A stretch of 64,000 nt of DNA, from the NCBI GenBank assembly GCA_020747065.1, contig JAGMVK010000014.1, positions 682,001 to 746,000 of the forward strand, written 5' to 3'. The notes below the pieces were generated by a model. The model saw nothing but the letters and a program-made list of their open reading frames with translations. It made no database searches and was not told the DNA's origin. Positions within the stretch are counted from its first letter, which is position 1, and each line of letters starts with the position of its first letter. This document shows positions 44,460 to 56,772 of this stretch, one piece after another. The position numbers were made by a program, and so were the translations under genes. Origin of the DNA: Cadophora sp. MPI-SDFR-AT-0126 (lineage: Eukaryota > Ascomycota > Leotiomycetes > Helotiales > Ploettnerulaceae).

Positions 44460-47400
44460 TTAGAAGAATGAACACCATCCAATATACATACTCGCCAAGT
44501 ACGTCTGGTTCGTCGCCTGCTTGATCAGCTCATCCACTTGCCCCTCCACTCCTAGAGGGACACTCTCCCCAGCCAGCAATCCACGAACTTTTCTCTGGAT
44601 AGTATCTAATACACCTTGCGCAGTCTGTGGTGCAGCTGATCCCTCTTTCTTCTTCTTTTTCGGATCTCTTGCCAAGAGATCAAGTGTCGGATCATACACG
44701 AAAGCCTCGAGAATGGTCATTAATGTCTCTTCGTGCTGTCGAAGAAGTTTGAGTGTAAGCTCTGAGGATTTCCGGAATGGTCCCTCGTAGCCGTACATTC
44801 CCATGGCGTCAATCATGTTATGCGTAAGGCGGAAAGGTACACGTTCTGGTTTGACGAAAGTGAGACCTTTATCGAACAGGCAATTGAAGTCGACATGGAA
44901 CGTTCCTCCATTACCTTCTTCAAAAAGGATATTCTCACCGTGGCGATCTCCTAACCCAAGGATGGTACCAACCATCGACATGACAGCGCACGACCGAGTA
45001 TAACGAAGGCGAGCGGCGAACCATGTTGATGGCTCCGGGAATTGCGCCACGAACCATCGATGAAACATTGGAGGGAAATTTCCGAGGACTTTCTCAGTGA
45101 AGAACGGCAGCTTATCGACGGATTTGGCTGCCTCTTCACAGTAGAGTGCGATCTCATTGTAATTTGGTGCAACACCGATGGTCTTGTAGAGACCAAGGAG
45201 GATGTCTCTTAGAGTCTTGAGGCCGTCGACCCACTCAATAATTCCACACTCTTCGTTGAGAGGAGTTACAGCATAAGTCTTGATGTACAGTTGCCGCCTG
45301 CTGGAGTCCGCATCGCGCTTCAACGACCTGTTGATCATGCTGTTGAACTCCATCAGACGTTGATCTTTGCGGAGATCATCTTTGGGCTTGCACATAAGTC
45401 CATAGTTTCTACCATCTGACCCGCGAGCGGTCAGCTTTCGGGGCTTTTGAAGCGAGCTGAGGATCATGACTTCATCAAGGAACGATGTTATTGTCACAAT
45501 ATCCCGCGAGAAAGCTTTGTGTGTTTTCAAGTTGTCAGTGAGGGTCGGTAGAGTCGCCGTCAAGACACTTTCAGCGGGGACTGCCAATAGACTAGGCATG
45601 CAAAGTTTTGGGTTGAAGCTCAGGTCCTTGGTCAAGCTTGCCCATATTGTCCGATTGCCTTGGAAGTCTCCAGCGTTACATGCCCAAAGAAGCTGCTCCG
45701 TAATCTTCTGGCCGTTTCTGATCATGGGTCTGATATCCCCCCAAGGCCCAGCTTGGCTTTTTGCAGATGCTAGATTCTGCAGTATCGTCGATCCTCGAGC
45801 CTTACGGTCTGATTGATTTGAGGTGCACACTGCAAGTAAGCCCCATAATGCTTGTTGTGGATATGTTTGCACGACATTGAAGATCATTTGTTGTAGATAC
45901 CTGTAGACCTCGACATTGGAATGAGCAATGCGAGCAACGATCTGTGGCAATGCCGTATAGAACATGTAGGCTGGCAATTTCTGGGTGTACTTCTTGAACC
46001 GTAGGTGAACGTTGTCAAGATTCGCTTTGCGCTGGTTGGTGATTCTGCTGACAAATTCCTTGGTACTGCCGTATTTAGGCTCCACAGGTTGCTGCACCTG
46101 TGTGCCTAAATCCAGCCACAGCGTCAAGATGCGAGGTAGAGTCTGGTAGATGTATTTTGTGCCATATGACAAAGCGCGAAAGTAATTTTCTATGACGAGT
46201 TTCGCCGTCTCTCCGGTTAGTAGGGCTTCATTCTGTTGCTCGGGAGGAAGAGCTTTCTCGGACTCGAGCAGTTTATTGTAATGTCGACCAAGATAGTAGT
46301 GCCCTTTCTCCCAAGCCACATGGGTCTTAGCTGCCAGCTGATACTGAGTTCGCAGAGCTGAGGAATGAGTTTGTCCGGCGCTGTCCAGCCACTTTGCATA
46401 CAGCAAATGAGCTCTTGCAGTCAAGAGATTCTGCTGATCTGGTTTTTCCGCACCGGTAAAGCTCGTGGTTTGAAAGCTTTTATTGTGGGATATGAATGCA
46501 TTGTTTTCAATGGCCCCTTGGAGGCTTTGAATTGCTTTTCGATGATGCCCTTCCTTCCATAGAAGTCGGGCGTGCTCGATGGTGGCTGATTCATCGCCTA
46601 GCTGCGATGCATGCAGCACAGCATTGAATGATTGGTGGATTGCATTTCCTTTCCGTGCCAGTCGTGCACTGGTCAGCCATGCTGAAGCGATGTTGCGCTC
46701 TCCAAAGTCCAATCTAGATGTTATCAGTTTATCACTTAGATTTTTTACTTGGGGCGGACCCACCGGGATAGTTGCATGGCTGCCCGTCTGATTCCAAGCA
46801 AGTACTGTTTGTCATTGAGAAAAGCTCCAATAACTTCCAGTCTCCGGTTGAGAGATTCAAGAATAGCAGGGAGATTTTCACTGCTAGTCTGGTCGGTACC
46901 TGCAACCATTTCCAGTTCTGTGAGTACGTGCAGTTTAAGCATCGTGTCATGACAAGCACCAAGAGAAGATGTTGTCGCAGTTGACAGAGAGCGTGCAATT
47001 CGTTCCCGAAGCGATCGAACGCTGGATGTGAATAGGTTCTCGTCTGACTTCTGCAAAGCAAGAAGGGCACGGCCAACATTGACATTAAAATCTTCGCCGA
47101 TTCCCGGTGGCGCCATAGACGTATATTTTGAAAGTGCTGCCCATCTTCCAGTTGCCCAGGACGCCTCGGCTGCGAACGGGAGAAGCTTGGAGACAGTTTG
47201 AGCCGCCGTATGCATTCCTTCGACATAATTCAGGAGCACATCTGCCAACGGTTAGTTGACACTCAACCAGGAAGGGTAATGAAACTTCCCATGCTGTCCA
47301 GATTCTTTAAGACAAGTTAAAAGATTCAGTTGTACTTCGACATCTTCCGGCCTTTCTGCAAGCTGGATTTCATACCAGCTCTGGGCTGCTGTCCACCGAC

Positions 47401-50400
47401 CAGCCTTGCGATGTCCGAGGATCTGTTGATCGATATCCAGGACATGAAGGTGAGCAGAGATACCCTCAATACCGTCTGGCTCGTCGATCTGGGTGTATAT
47501 GTCCTGCAGCCGCTGTAGTTGTGCAGTGGTAGCCGTGGCCCCGGTCGTGTTTCCCTTTTCCTTTTGCCTTACATCTCTGATATGTTGCTCCCAGTAGAAC
47601 AACGCCCGAGGGTATGACTTGCACTCTATAGCCCGGCGAGATATGAGCTCGGGAGGAATGGTATCTACAACAGATTTTACATGCTGGATGTCGCGTTCCG
47701 CGTCTGCAGATATCTGCCCCCTGGAAGATGCTGCCTTAATCTGCTTTTCTTGCATCCATCGGGCAAAGTAGTCTAGGATGCGAAAAACAGCCTATGGATG
47801 GTCAGTCTACAAGCGAGGAAGGATGAGTCTCTGACATACCTCGATACACAATTTCAAATCTTGTCTTCGACCTTCAGATTCTGCCGGTGCTTCGTATTTA
47901 AGAATTGACAGCAATTCGTTGGCGATTTGTTCTCGGTGAGAATCTTGGCCATCGACAACAACATGGAGAACCAGGTAAGGCAGTATGAAGCTTGCGACCG
48001 ACACGTCTTTGATTCTGATTGCCCGACACAAGGGCGGGAAAATGAGGTTCGTAGAGAACTGGAAGGGCTTCTGTAAAAGGTCCAGAGAGAAGCTTCTTAG
48101 CCAAGCGTTGTATAGCTTAGGCGGCATTCTATCTGGTCGGAATATTGGATACTCCAACTTCGGCATTTCCATATCTGCTAGCCCATATTTCGAACTCAGG
48201 AATGGGGTCAAGACATCTTGAATCCCTGGGGACAGTGAGATCCATTTCAGCCAGAGTTCGTTGGTACTGTTCTTCTCGCCTGTTCTCAAGATATCGCCGA
48301 TGACCCTCCTGAAATTACACCTATCGAGAAGTTCTTGCATGACATACGAAAAGAACCCTTGAAGTGAGGTGTCTGCAGCTGATAAAAATGCTGGCACGAT
48401 GACTTCTTCGATGATGTAGAGGACGAAATCGGTAGTTTCCCCATGTTCGTGAAAGTTGCTTACCACCACCATCTCGCGGCGATCTCGTACCGATTCCACC
48501 CTATTGGAGTCTATGCAACCAATGAGACCAACGCATTCCGCTGAAAGTACAGCGATGTCGTTCTGCGATTCACTATACTTGACACAAGTGTCGAGGATTG
48601 AACGCAGAAGCTGGCCAACGACAATGTCTGGCTGTTCGCTGACAGCCGAGGCTTGTAGAAAAGATTGGTTGTTTTTGAGAAATGCTTTAAGTTCAACAAG
48701 TGCCTGTGCGACAACTCCTGGATTTTCGTGGCCAAGCCTACGGCGGAAGATCTGAAACGCGTTTCCAACGTCGGTGGGCACTCTCAATTTGCTGATCTGT
48801 CTTTGCACGTCGGCTAATTTGGGAAAGGCAGCAAGCGATGGGAGGTTGACAATCATGTTACGGACAAGGCGAGTTCTGAATTTAAGCAGGTATTGAAGTG
48901 CGCCCTCGGCTCGATCCTGAGTGGCCTCATCGAAAGATTTCCAGTGCTGGATGACGATTGAGAATGTACTTTCGAGCATTGCCTCCACATCTTCATCCCC
49001 TAGGTTGCGCAATATCGTTTCCCAGGCAGAAAATGCAGAAGATTGTAGCTCAGGCTGCGAAAATGCGGTTTGCAGACAAGCACAAAGCTAAAAATGTGAG
49101 TCATGTCCCAAGACGAGATGAAATATTCAAGACGCACCTGAGGTCGTGCAGCTCTTGCTTCTGTCTTTGCGAGCTTGACGAGCTCTTCCATAGCTTTGAT
49201 AGATCTTTCTCTTTCCATAAGCATTTGATCGTCCCGAGTGCCATTGACAGCTTCGACGATGCGCGTCACGAGCCCCAAAATGTGCTGATTCAAGAAAGCT
49301 CCCATGGGGTTAGACTTTTTAGAGTTGTTGCTCTCGCCACCGCGAGTCGCTAAAAATTTGAGTGCGACCCGTATCTGACTATGTCAGCAAGATCCAATTC
49401 CAATATTGCGCATGTAACATACCCTAGACTTTCTGCTCTCATCGGCTTCGCCGGCAGCCTTGAGAAGATATAACGCTTGATACATAGGTTCTATTTTCAA
49501 TAAATCGACTAGCTCATGGTCTTTGAAATCACTAGAAACCCTTCTGAATAGACCCATCACGAACGAGTCAAGATTTGGCACGTCTTGAACGAGAAGAACT
49601 GCTAGGATAGGGGCCAGATTGGAAGGGTCAAGACAGATAGCCCAATTGTCAGGATCTTGGCGCGCCTCGCTGATCCTCTTTATAACGTCGACTTTACCAT
49701 TCAAAACCAGGAATGGAAGAGTGTATGATTGGGTGAGAACCAAGAAGTCGGCAACTGAGCTGCCAAGAAGATCAGCCATGAGCTGAGTGGTCTGAGGTTT
49801 AATGAGGAGATCTTTGACAGCCACAGTTGCAATGCTGCTCCAGAAAGGGCTGAAAAGCCGTTCGACTGTAATGTTGCTCTGCTTTGCGAGTCTCAAGATC
49901 TAATACAGGTCAGCTGTATCATTTTTTCTAGGATTGCTCTACTGACTTCACTGAAAGCAGTGCCCGAGACGATTTGATTGCTGTGTCCCAGATATTCAAC
50001 AAGAGCAAGCAAGAGAACATTTAGGTCATCATCTTTGACAACACTGTCTGCATTAGTAGACATCCCCGATGTATTTACAGAGACTGACCTAGCAATTTGA
50101 CCCCATGCGAGAACGGTTGTTTCTTGCAGCAGTAGATTGCTTCCTTGTTCGGCAAATGCGCGCATAGACCCTATCACGATGTGCCTATTCCTCCACGTCA
50201 AAGAATCAGGGGTAGACACTCCTCGTAAAAACATGGGGATTGTACGGCTATATTCTGCATTAGGAATGAAGACTGGATCTGAAGAGGAGGAGAGAAGCTC
50301 ACCCGGCTGCTAACCTGAGCTCTCGGATGGAGCTTTTCAAGGACATCAAGCACCACTGACCGAGGAGCGATACCTCAAGATCGAGGAGCTGTGGATCCTG

Positions 50401-52451
50401 GAAATGCGCTACAAACCTCTTCAATGCGAACATGGCCAAGACGCGAGGGCGTCTAGACTCCGCGAATGCCTGGGATTTGACGAGATTGACGAAGACACGC
50501 ATCGATTCTTTCGCGATACCCGAGTAGGTCGCTTCATCATAGGATACGTCAACAGTCTCATGAAGCTCCGCTCCATCACAAATGAGACATTTCATTTCTA
50601 CAATCCTTCCGCTCGCACGAGCTAATGACAGGTTTCCAGACAGGCCACAGGGAATGCGGCCCAGATATTCAATGGCTTGACACTGCTCTGGGACCTTAAG
50701 TGCCGTGAAGCATTTTCTGCTTGATGTCAATTAAGTGAAAATATGTGGATCAGAATGGAAATTTTACTCTGCAAGTTGGTCAAGTCCTCCTAAGTCGGTG
50801 GCTCTCTGCGCACCCAGTAGTTCGTATAAATCTGCTGTGATTTCTTCGAGGATGTTGACACCGTCACGGATCTTGCGGCGCTTGGTCGGTGGGCCATCGT
50901 CAATTTGAGCTTGCGAATCAACTTTCGACTGTACGCTTTTTGGCTTCACTTCGTGAAGTCCCAAGCTTTGGAATTCGGCCACCAGACTTGGACTCTCAAA
51001 TATAGCAGAATCGACGCTGTCCTTGTGAAGGGGCACCTTATCACCGCAAGCTTGACGCAAAATTGTGCATGCAACCTGGAGCACAATCAGTAACATCAAC
51101 ACATGTGCAAACATCCCTACTAACCTTGAAATCTTGTCCCAGATTCGAGCTTGCGTCTTCGCCGGACGGTAACGCAGCAACGAAATTCAGAGTCAAGACC
51201 TGTCGCATCGACCTGAAGTCTTTGCACACCCCTGTCATGTTGAGCAGCGCACTGCATAGAGTGTGTTGAATTTCGTTGGACAGATCATTTGGATCCTCCA
51301 GCACAGCAGCACAGATGATCGAGAGTACCGTGTAACCTTTGCGCAAAACAAATGGCCAAATGAACCGCCGCAATGAAGAAAGCAACGAATTGATGGAGCT
51401 CAGAAAGAGCTCGCTCGTCCTCATGCAGCATCCATGAAGGGCAAGATTCGTAGTCCATCTTTTGCGGATTTCGTGCACCAGGAGAAATGAGTCGAGCAAC
51501 CAAGAGAGATAATTCTGAAATGCCGTCGTTGCATCAAAGGATGCAGCGGTCTCTTCAGAGGCATGTGCAAGTATCGAGAGAAGGTGACTTGCATGTGCCA
51601 GGCCCTCGGCAGCACTGCGCATGGAATACGATGAGTCGAGAAGAGCGTTGCGAGGGTTTTCTGAGGATCCTGGTCCCTCGTGATTAGGCTGCACAATAAT
51701 CTCTACATTCTGGTTTTGAGACATGATCACAGGGCTCTCAAGCTGTACAATTGTACCTGAATCTGGTGTGAGCAGGGATGCTGAAGGCTGGAGAAGAAGA
51801 CATACATTGGATGGAACCCTTCAGGTAATCGAAGAGGAGAGAGTCCCAATACCATAGCTTCGGATATTGAGGAATGATGTGGAAGAACAAATCAAAAAGA
51901 GCTTTGATGTTTCCTGTCAACCTTTCGCAGCCTTTACGTCCGAGGAGTACCAGCACTCGAGGAATCAACCAGCTGCAAAGAGGTTCTGTGCCTCTACCCT
52001 TGAGAGCTGTTTCAGGCGGCGAAACATAGGCTAGCAGCTGCGGACACTCTCTCATTGTTCCCACAAAAACATCCAAGGCTTCGTTGCATTGATGAACGCG
52101 CTCCTCTAGATCCATGAATGGGTCATCGCTGGCGAGTTTTTCCACAAGAGCACGTGTGAAGGTGTAAATGAGTTTATGCTTGCGTTCCAGCTTCACATAC
52201 AGATCCTCAATGAAGGCGGGATCATCTTTGAGCTGCGATTCGAGCTCCTGCTCCTCGGCCAACACTTCATTCATCATTTGTTGTAGCCCATCGGGATCCT
52301 TCTCTGTCGAAGGGTTGTTACCCTTTGTCGAGAGGTCGCTGATGAGTTGTGCTGTCATCGTTGAAGGAGGCGGGACGGAGACGCCCATATCTCCAGTGAC
52401 GTGGCCATTTGGTCGACGATTGGAGGCGGTATTCCGTGCTATTGGGGCCAT
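44460..52451 (-). CDS. uvsB: ATR/Mec1/UvsB-type PI3-kinase-like DNA damage checkpoint kinase
   Basis: Eleven exons: complement(join(44460..46713,46764..47241,47290..47791,47840..49087,49138..49374,49423..49899,49947..50247,50303..50716,50768..51075,51125..51756,51806..52451)), about 2498 residues, close to known fungal UvsB. HEAT-like repeats fill most of the N-terminus. A FAT-like region is encoded by exons 9-11. The kinase domain (about 2150-2440) has Y-G-L-M-C-K-P-K-D-D-L-R, G-L-G-D-R-H-G-E-N (catalytic loop) and H-V-D-F-N-C-L-F (metal-binding loop). The last residues M-Y-I-G-W-C-S-F-F are a FATC end. It phosphorylates checkpoint targets at stalled forks and damaged DNA, working with an ATRIP/Ddc2 partner (family knowledge). 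Introns are 47-55 nt. One of them (47242-47289) lacks a GT donor. COX16 is divergent, 381 bp away. Confidence 0.93.
47242..47289 (-). other. Apparent intron of the ATR-type gene without a GT donor
   Basis: The frames on both sides are the same, with a stop (TAA) in the 48-nt space between. Removing exactly 47242-47289 joins E-S-G-Q-H to D-V-L-L-N-Y-V-E-G-M, which fits the family. The 3' side is normal (CTAAC branch site, GGCAG). The 5' side reads CATG then GGAAGT, where GTAAGT would be expected, so a T-to-G difference at position 2. Canonical GT alternatives either shift the frame, leave a 21-nt intron, or delete nine conserved-looking residues (GTCTTA, 72 nt). Confidence 0.7.
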
Positions 52452-52832
52452 TACGAAGAAGCCATTGTCGATGAGCTGGTGATGAAAACAGGGGACGGAA
52501 GTTGAACGCGTTTGACAAAACGCGGTCACACGTGATTTAGCGCACTTCGAGCTTCATTGCAATTCCCCACCTCTACCTTGAGCTTCTTTCAATGGTAACT
52601 GCGCAGCTCCCTGTTTGTGCGACTTGTGTCTTCTATCAGTTCGACTTCCTTGGAACGCCTTATTCTGCAAGGTGACAGCAGCTGTCATACCGTGCACCAC
52701 AGGCAACCAAATACTTCCATATTGTGAAGCGAATCGGAGCTCAAATTATCGAACCACTTTCTGCCAGCGCCCTCTTTCCTGTTACCACATCTACAGGCTA
52801 TAGGATTGTCTATCACACATTTCACGCACAAG
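52452..52832. promoter_or_regulatory. Shared divergent promoter region of the ATR-type kinase and COX16
   Basis: 381 bp separate the two start codons, which point away from each other, so both promoters must lie here or within the leaders. I could not identify a defended binding site. The COX16 leader side (52600-52830) is pyrimidine-rich. Confidence 0.5.
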
Positions 52833-53279
52833 ATGGGTGTCTTCCAGAACAAGAAGTTCCGTTCTACCGCGGATGCCAACACGATGGCAGCCCGCTATCG
52901 ATCAGGCCTTGCACGACACCCCTTCCTCCTTTTCGGCCTCCCCTTCATTGCAACAATGGTCGCAGGCTCTTTCTTCCTTACTCCTGCCACAGCAATACGA
53001 TATGAGAAACATGACCGCAGAGTCCGGAGGCTGAGTAAAGAGGAGGAGCTAGGCATCGGAAAGGGAGGGCGGAAGGTGGACATGAAGGAGGAGTATTATG
53101 TGAGTTTACACACCTGGAATATTAATTGGCATTGGGCGATGGGTACATGTGCCGAGATCGACGAAATTTGTTCTGGAGAGTGCTGATACTTTCTGTAGCG
53201 ACTGGCAGCCAAGGATTTGGATGACTGGGAACAGAAACGTGTGAAGAGACTGCCAGGAGAGCATGATGGGAAGCTATAA
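52833..53279 (+). CDS. COX16: Cytochrome c oxidase assembly protein COX16
   Basis: Exons join(52833..53099,53199..53279) give 115 residues. The 99-nt intron has GTGAGT and a TTCTGTAG end, in phase 0. One membrane span lies at about 29-49 (H-P-F-L-L-F-G-L-P-F-I-A-T-M-V-A-G-S-F-F-L), the fungal COX16 pattern. It is followed by a basic-acidic region with E-K-H-D-R-R-V, then K-E-E-Y-Y joined to R-L-A-A-K-D-L-D-D-W-E-Q-K-R-V-K-R-L-P-G. The D-W-E-x-K-R-V-x-R-L-P tail is diagnostic for the family. COX16 acts in the mitochondrial inner membrane in assembly of the CuA-bearing Cox2 subunit with Cox1 (family knowledge). Length matches homologs. Confidence 0.92.
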
Positions 53280-53827
53280 CGACAATGAAGGAGGAAGAGC
53301 AAGAAAAGCATACGCTGAGGACCACTTTCAACTCTGGCCGAAGATAATGGCCGAGTCCATATCAGATGAGATACGCGAGAACCGGCCACCCGTGGTTAAT
53401 GGCATAGTTGTCCGAACAGATGGACGCAGAGTTGTGCCACCGCACGTCAATACGCCGGATCCTGGGACAGGAAGGCGGATTTGGTATGAGATACTCGGTT
53501 CATTGTCTTCTCTCGCATCAATGGCCGGCTGGTTCGCTGGCTGTAACGGTTTCAGCCTCGCCAATGTGTCGACATTCACGAAAGAATATCACACTTGTAC
53601 TACTCATACGCCGAAAGATCAGTGATGTATATATGTAAATACTAAGTCATTACTACTGCGTCTACTTCCTGCTGCTTCGACCATGAACCATACCATGCGT
53701 TACTTTTAATCCTACCTTGTCGGACGGCCAAACTTCATATCTTGTTCCCTTTACTTCCCAATTTCATGCTCTTGCCCGTCGCGCTCTCCATCTGCCTCGC
53801 CCAAATTGGGCGTTTCTTTTACTTACT
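53280..53827. other. Convergent 3' region of COX16 and the dihydroxyacetone kinase gene
   Basis: Mostly 3' flanks. An ATG-started plus-strand frame at 53263-53625 (120 codons) overlaps the COX16 end in another frame. Its text is protein-like in places (W-Y-E-I-L-G-S-L-S-S-L-A) but it has no known motif. I list it only as a possibility. Confidence 0.4.
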
Positions 53828-55853
53828 TTACGTTTTCCCGCCCTCCAACAAACCTCTAACAATTACCATTAAACCCCAAGCGCCAGGATCAGGCACTTTC
53901 TCTTTCTCCTCAACACCACCAACATAACTCGCTCTTCCAAACCCGGCCTTCAACTCTCTCGTCCCCTCTGCCGCACTCTCCGCCTTCTTCACAGCAGTTT
54001 CCAGAACCCTCGATTGATTCAAAGTTTCCGCGAAAGGGAGAAGTACATCCATCACGGTCCGATCGCCAACTCGCGCTCCAGTATGCTGTTTCAAACTCTC
54101 TACTGCTTCCGCCAGAGCCGGTGCGAAGGTATCGATGAGTTTCCCATCTGAACCTGCTTTGGGCTTCTGGGCTCGAAGAGATGTAGAGAATGCTGCGAGA
54201 AGGATTCCAAAGATTGCTCCTAGAGTTCCACCCATATCATCTACGGCATTAGTAATCGCGTGCAGAAGTGTCTGTACAGACCCTGATTTGGCGGCCTCGC
54301 TGTCGAGAATTTGGAGGATTGCTTTGCTGACGTCTCGAACTGCTTCGCCACAATCGCCATCACCCATAATCATATCCCATTTCGTCAGATTGGGCTCTGC
54401 GTCAATGGCACGCTGGCATGCTGTCCGGACTGCAGAATCGAGAACTTTGGGGTCGACTGTTGATGTGTTAGATCCTGCTCCTTTTTCATAACTCTGATCA
54501 CGAATCACGTACCTTTGATATCCTCATCAGCTGACACCGGAGCCTTTTTCTCAATATCGACCTCGGGACTCTCCTTCTTCGCTTCCTTTGTGGAGGTATT
54601 GGCAAGCACGTTCGGCCATGCAGGCGCTTTAGTCTCAGCGCCGAGCAAACCCACCAACTCATCCACAGAAGTCTTGCTTTCTTTTGCAGCAATTGTGAGG
54701 TTGCAAAGTGTGACAGAGAAACCAGGTCCATTGAGAGACGTCTCGAAGGTACCTGTGTAGATCTTCGTGGGCTTGATGTCCCAGTTTTTCTCTGTTGTCA
54801 TTCGGTTAGCATCGCTTGATCAAGCGAATGCGAATAAAGGGATTTTCAGAGGCAGAGAATATACCTAATTGAGACAGAACTTCTTCGGTAAGAGCGCCCA
54901 GCTCTAGATTTGACAGACCACCATAGTTGTTGATGAGGAGCACCGTGTCATCGCCCTTATTAAACTTTACAAATGCTCTCTCAGCGTCATTTTGATCACA
55001 AATCAGGTTCAATAGTCGTGATATCAGACCTTCGACTGAAGGAATCGGCGACACCTTCTCAACTGCCTTCGAGGTTTGAGCAAGTACTATTAAAAATGGA
55101 CTTCATATTACTTACTGGTTCATTATGGATTCCAGCACCAACCACACAAACATTCTCTCCGATCTCATCATGATTCTGCCTCCCTGGTACATGGCAGTGA
55201 TCCAACGCTGATCCAATGGAAACAAGCTGCTCATTCACAGCCTTTCCAATCTCTACCAGCCTTTCAAAAGAATACTCTTTCGCAGCTGCAGCTCCTAAAA
55301 TTTTCATCGCTAGAGTAGGATCAGACATTGCACCCGAATCCAAGACAACACAGAATAGCTCACTAATGACATTTCCCGCCAAGCCTCTTCTCCCAACCTT
55401 CTCACTCTTACTCCTCCCAATACTAACATCATCCGTGGCTGGCAACACCACACACTTCCCCCTCTGGACCCAACCCCTCTCCATCGCCTTCTCAGCCGCC
55501 AGTCCAAAATGCAGCTTATCACCCGTATAATTCGTGATCAGCAGAATACACCCTTTGTCGCTTGGACACGCCGCAATAGCAGCAAGAATCTGCTTCATGC
55601 TCGGACTGGCGAATATGTCGCCGCATGCTACTGCTGTGAGGAGGCCGTCGCCGACATACCCGGACCAGGCAGGCTCGTGGCCACTGCCGCCGCCGGAAAT
55701 GAGAGTTACGTGGGAGCGGGAGGCGGTGCTGTTTAGGACGACGCGGTAGGATGGGAGGAGGGCGAGGGATGGATTGGCGCGTGTGAGAGAAGTGAGGAAG
55801 CGGGGGACGAGGGTATTGACTGCTGTTTCGGGGAAGTAGTGTTTGGAAGACAT
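53828..55853 (-). CDS. DAK1: Dihydroxyacetone kinase (DAK)
   Basis: Exons complement(join(53828..54456,54513..54791,54865..55066,55116..55853)) give 615 residues. Introns of 49, 73 and 56 nt keep the frame. The N-terminal DhaK domain shows I-S-G-G-G-S-G-H-E-P (about 53-62), G-D-I-F-A-S-P, L-L-I-T-N-Y-T-G-D and A-L-D-H-C-H-V-P-G, whose His binds dihydroxyacetone covalently. V-L-L-I-N-N-Y-G-G-L-S and G-P-G-F-S-V-T-L follow. The C-terminal DhaL domain has M-G-D-G-D-C-G-E-A-V (ADP-Mg site), M-G-G-T-L-G-A-I-F-G and G-A-R-V-G-D-R-T-M-D. The two-domain ATP-type enzyme phosphorylates dihydroxyacetone to its phosphate in glycerol metabolism or methylotrophic detoxification (family knowledge). Length is normal and all key motifs are present. 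The symbol follows yeast naming; paralog identity is not resolved. Confidence 0.93.
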
Positions 55854-56772
55854 TGTACAAGTTATTGGATTTTGTGAGCCTGGGCAGCTTTGTTGAAGTA
55901 AATGGAAAATGAGCTGCTTGGAAGCCAAATTAAAGGTTTGAGATTCTGCCGAAGCTCGGTTGAAGTAATTGGAGTAGATGAGCTAGAGCTCAGTATATCC
56001 CGTGGACCTACTACCCCTAGACGAGTAAGTGACTTTTAAGGAGCAGAGTTTATTGTTGTTGTCTTGGTCGAACTTGGAAGGGTGCCGGATTTTGAGTGTC
56101 AGAGTTCATCTATACAAATCGAGAGAGAAATACAGAGATAGAAGTACATGAGGCTTGAGCGAAGACAAAAGAAATAAGCCTAGACGGATCCCGGATAATG
56201 TCGATCGATGTGGGGGAACACAATTATGGATTTACCCCTCCATCCCCGCATTTGTCTCCGGATGACCGTTTGAGGAATACCGTGCCTATCACGTGGAGGA
56301 GTAATATCCTTCAACTTCAATCCTGGCTTTGATCTTGACAAAGGAGTTCATCGACTCGTCTAAAAAAATTTATGAATCCATGTTCAAATCATCTTGTTGC
56401 CATATGGGAAGCGAAATCCCAAACGTGGAACTTTGACTGCCTTTGATTAGCTCGACTGCTCGCATCACATTGCCAATTTCAGGCAGTACTAACGGCTGTC
56501 CAAAAATAGACAGAAATGAAGTGAGCAATGTCATTTTGATTTAATGTCCACGTTATGATAGTGCTGTGATAGACTGCTAGACCTCATTCGCAGCTTGATA
56601 TTTTCAGGTTTGACTAATTCCACAACTTCAACTTTCTAGTATGTCTGCAGCTCATCATCACCCTTCCAAGTCCCTTTCTACAGTGTTCTTCCATTTCTCT
56701 CTAATTTGCGGTATTATTCACCGTTCTTCTCCCAGAGCAGTTTTCATCTTTCTCAGATCAGCTTGAAGCTTT
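55854..56772. other. Promoter side of DAK, 3' side of the monooxygenase
   Basis: No gene seen in 900 bp. A plus-strand frame at 56706-56903 is antisense to the monooxygenase 3' end. Composition is normal. Confidence 0.5.

Noticed and set aside
46714..46748. A 35-nt intron option (GTAAAA donor) in the ATR-type gene
   Set aside because: The GTGGGT donor gives a normal 50-nt intron and a better family join (Q-L-S-R-L-D-F).
46732..47226. 164-codon minus-strand frame over the ATR-type gene
   Set aside because: Shadow of the real exon 10 frame; picking it would need a frame shift and loses family similarity.
50049..50089. A possible 41-nt intron in the ATR-type gene (GTCAGT to CTAATGCAG, minus strand)
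   Set aside because: Removing it shifts the frame into an early stop, while reading through keeps the conserved downstream frame.
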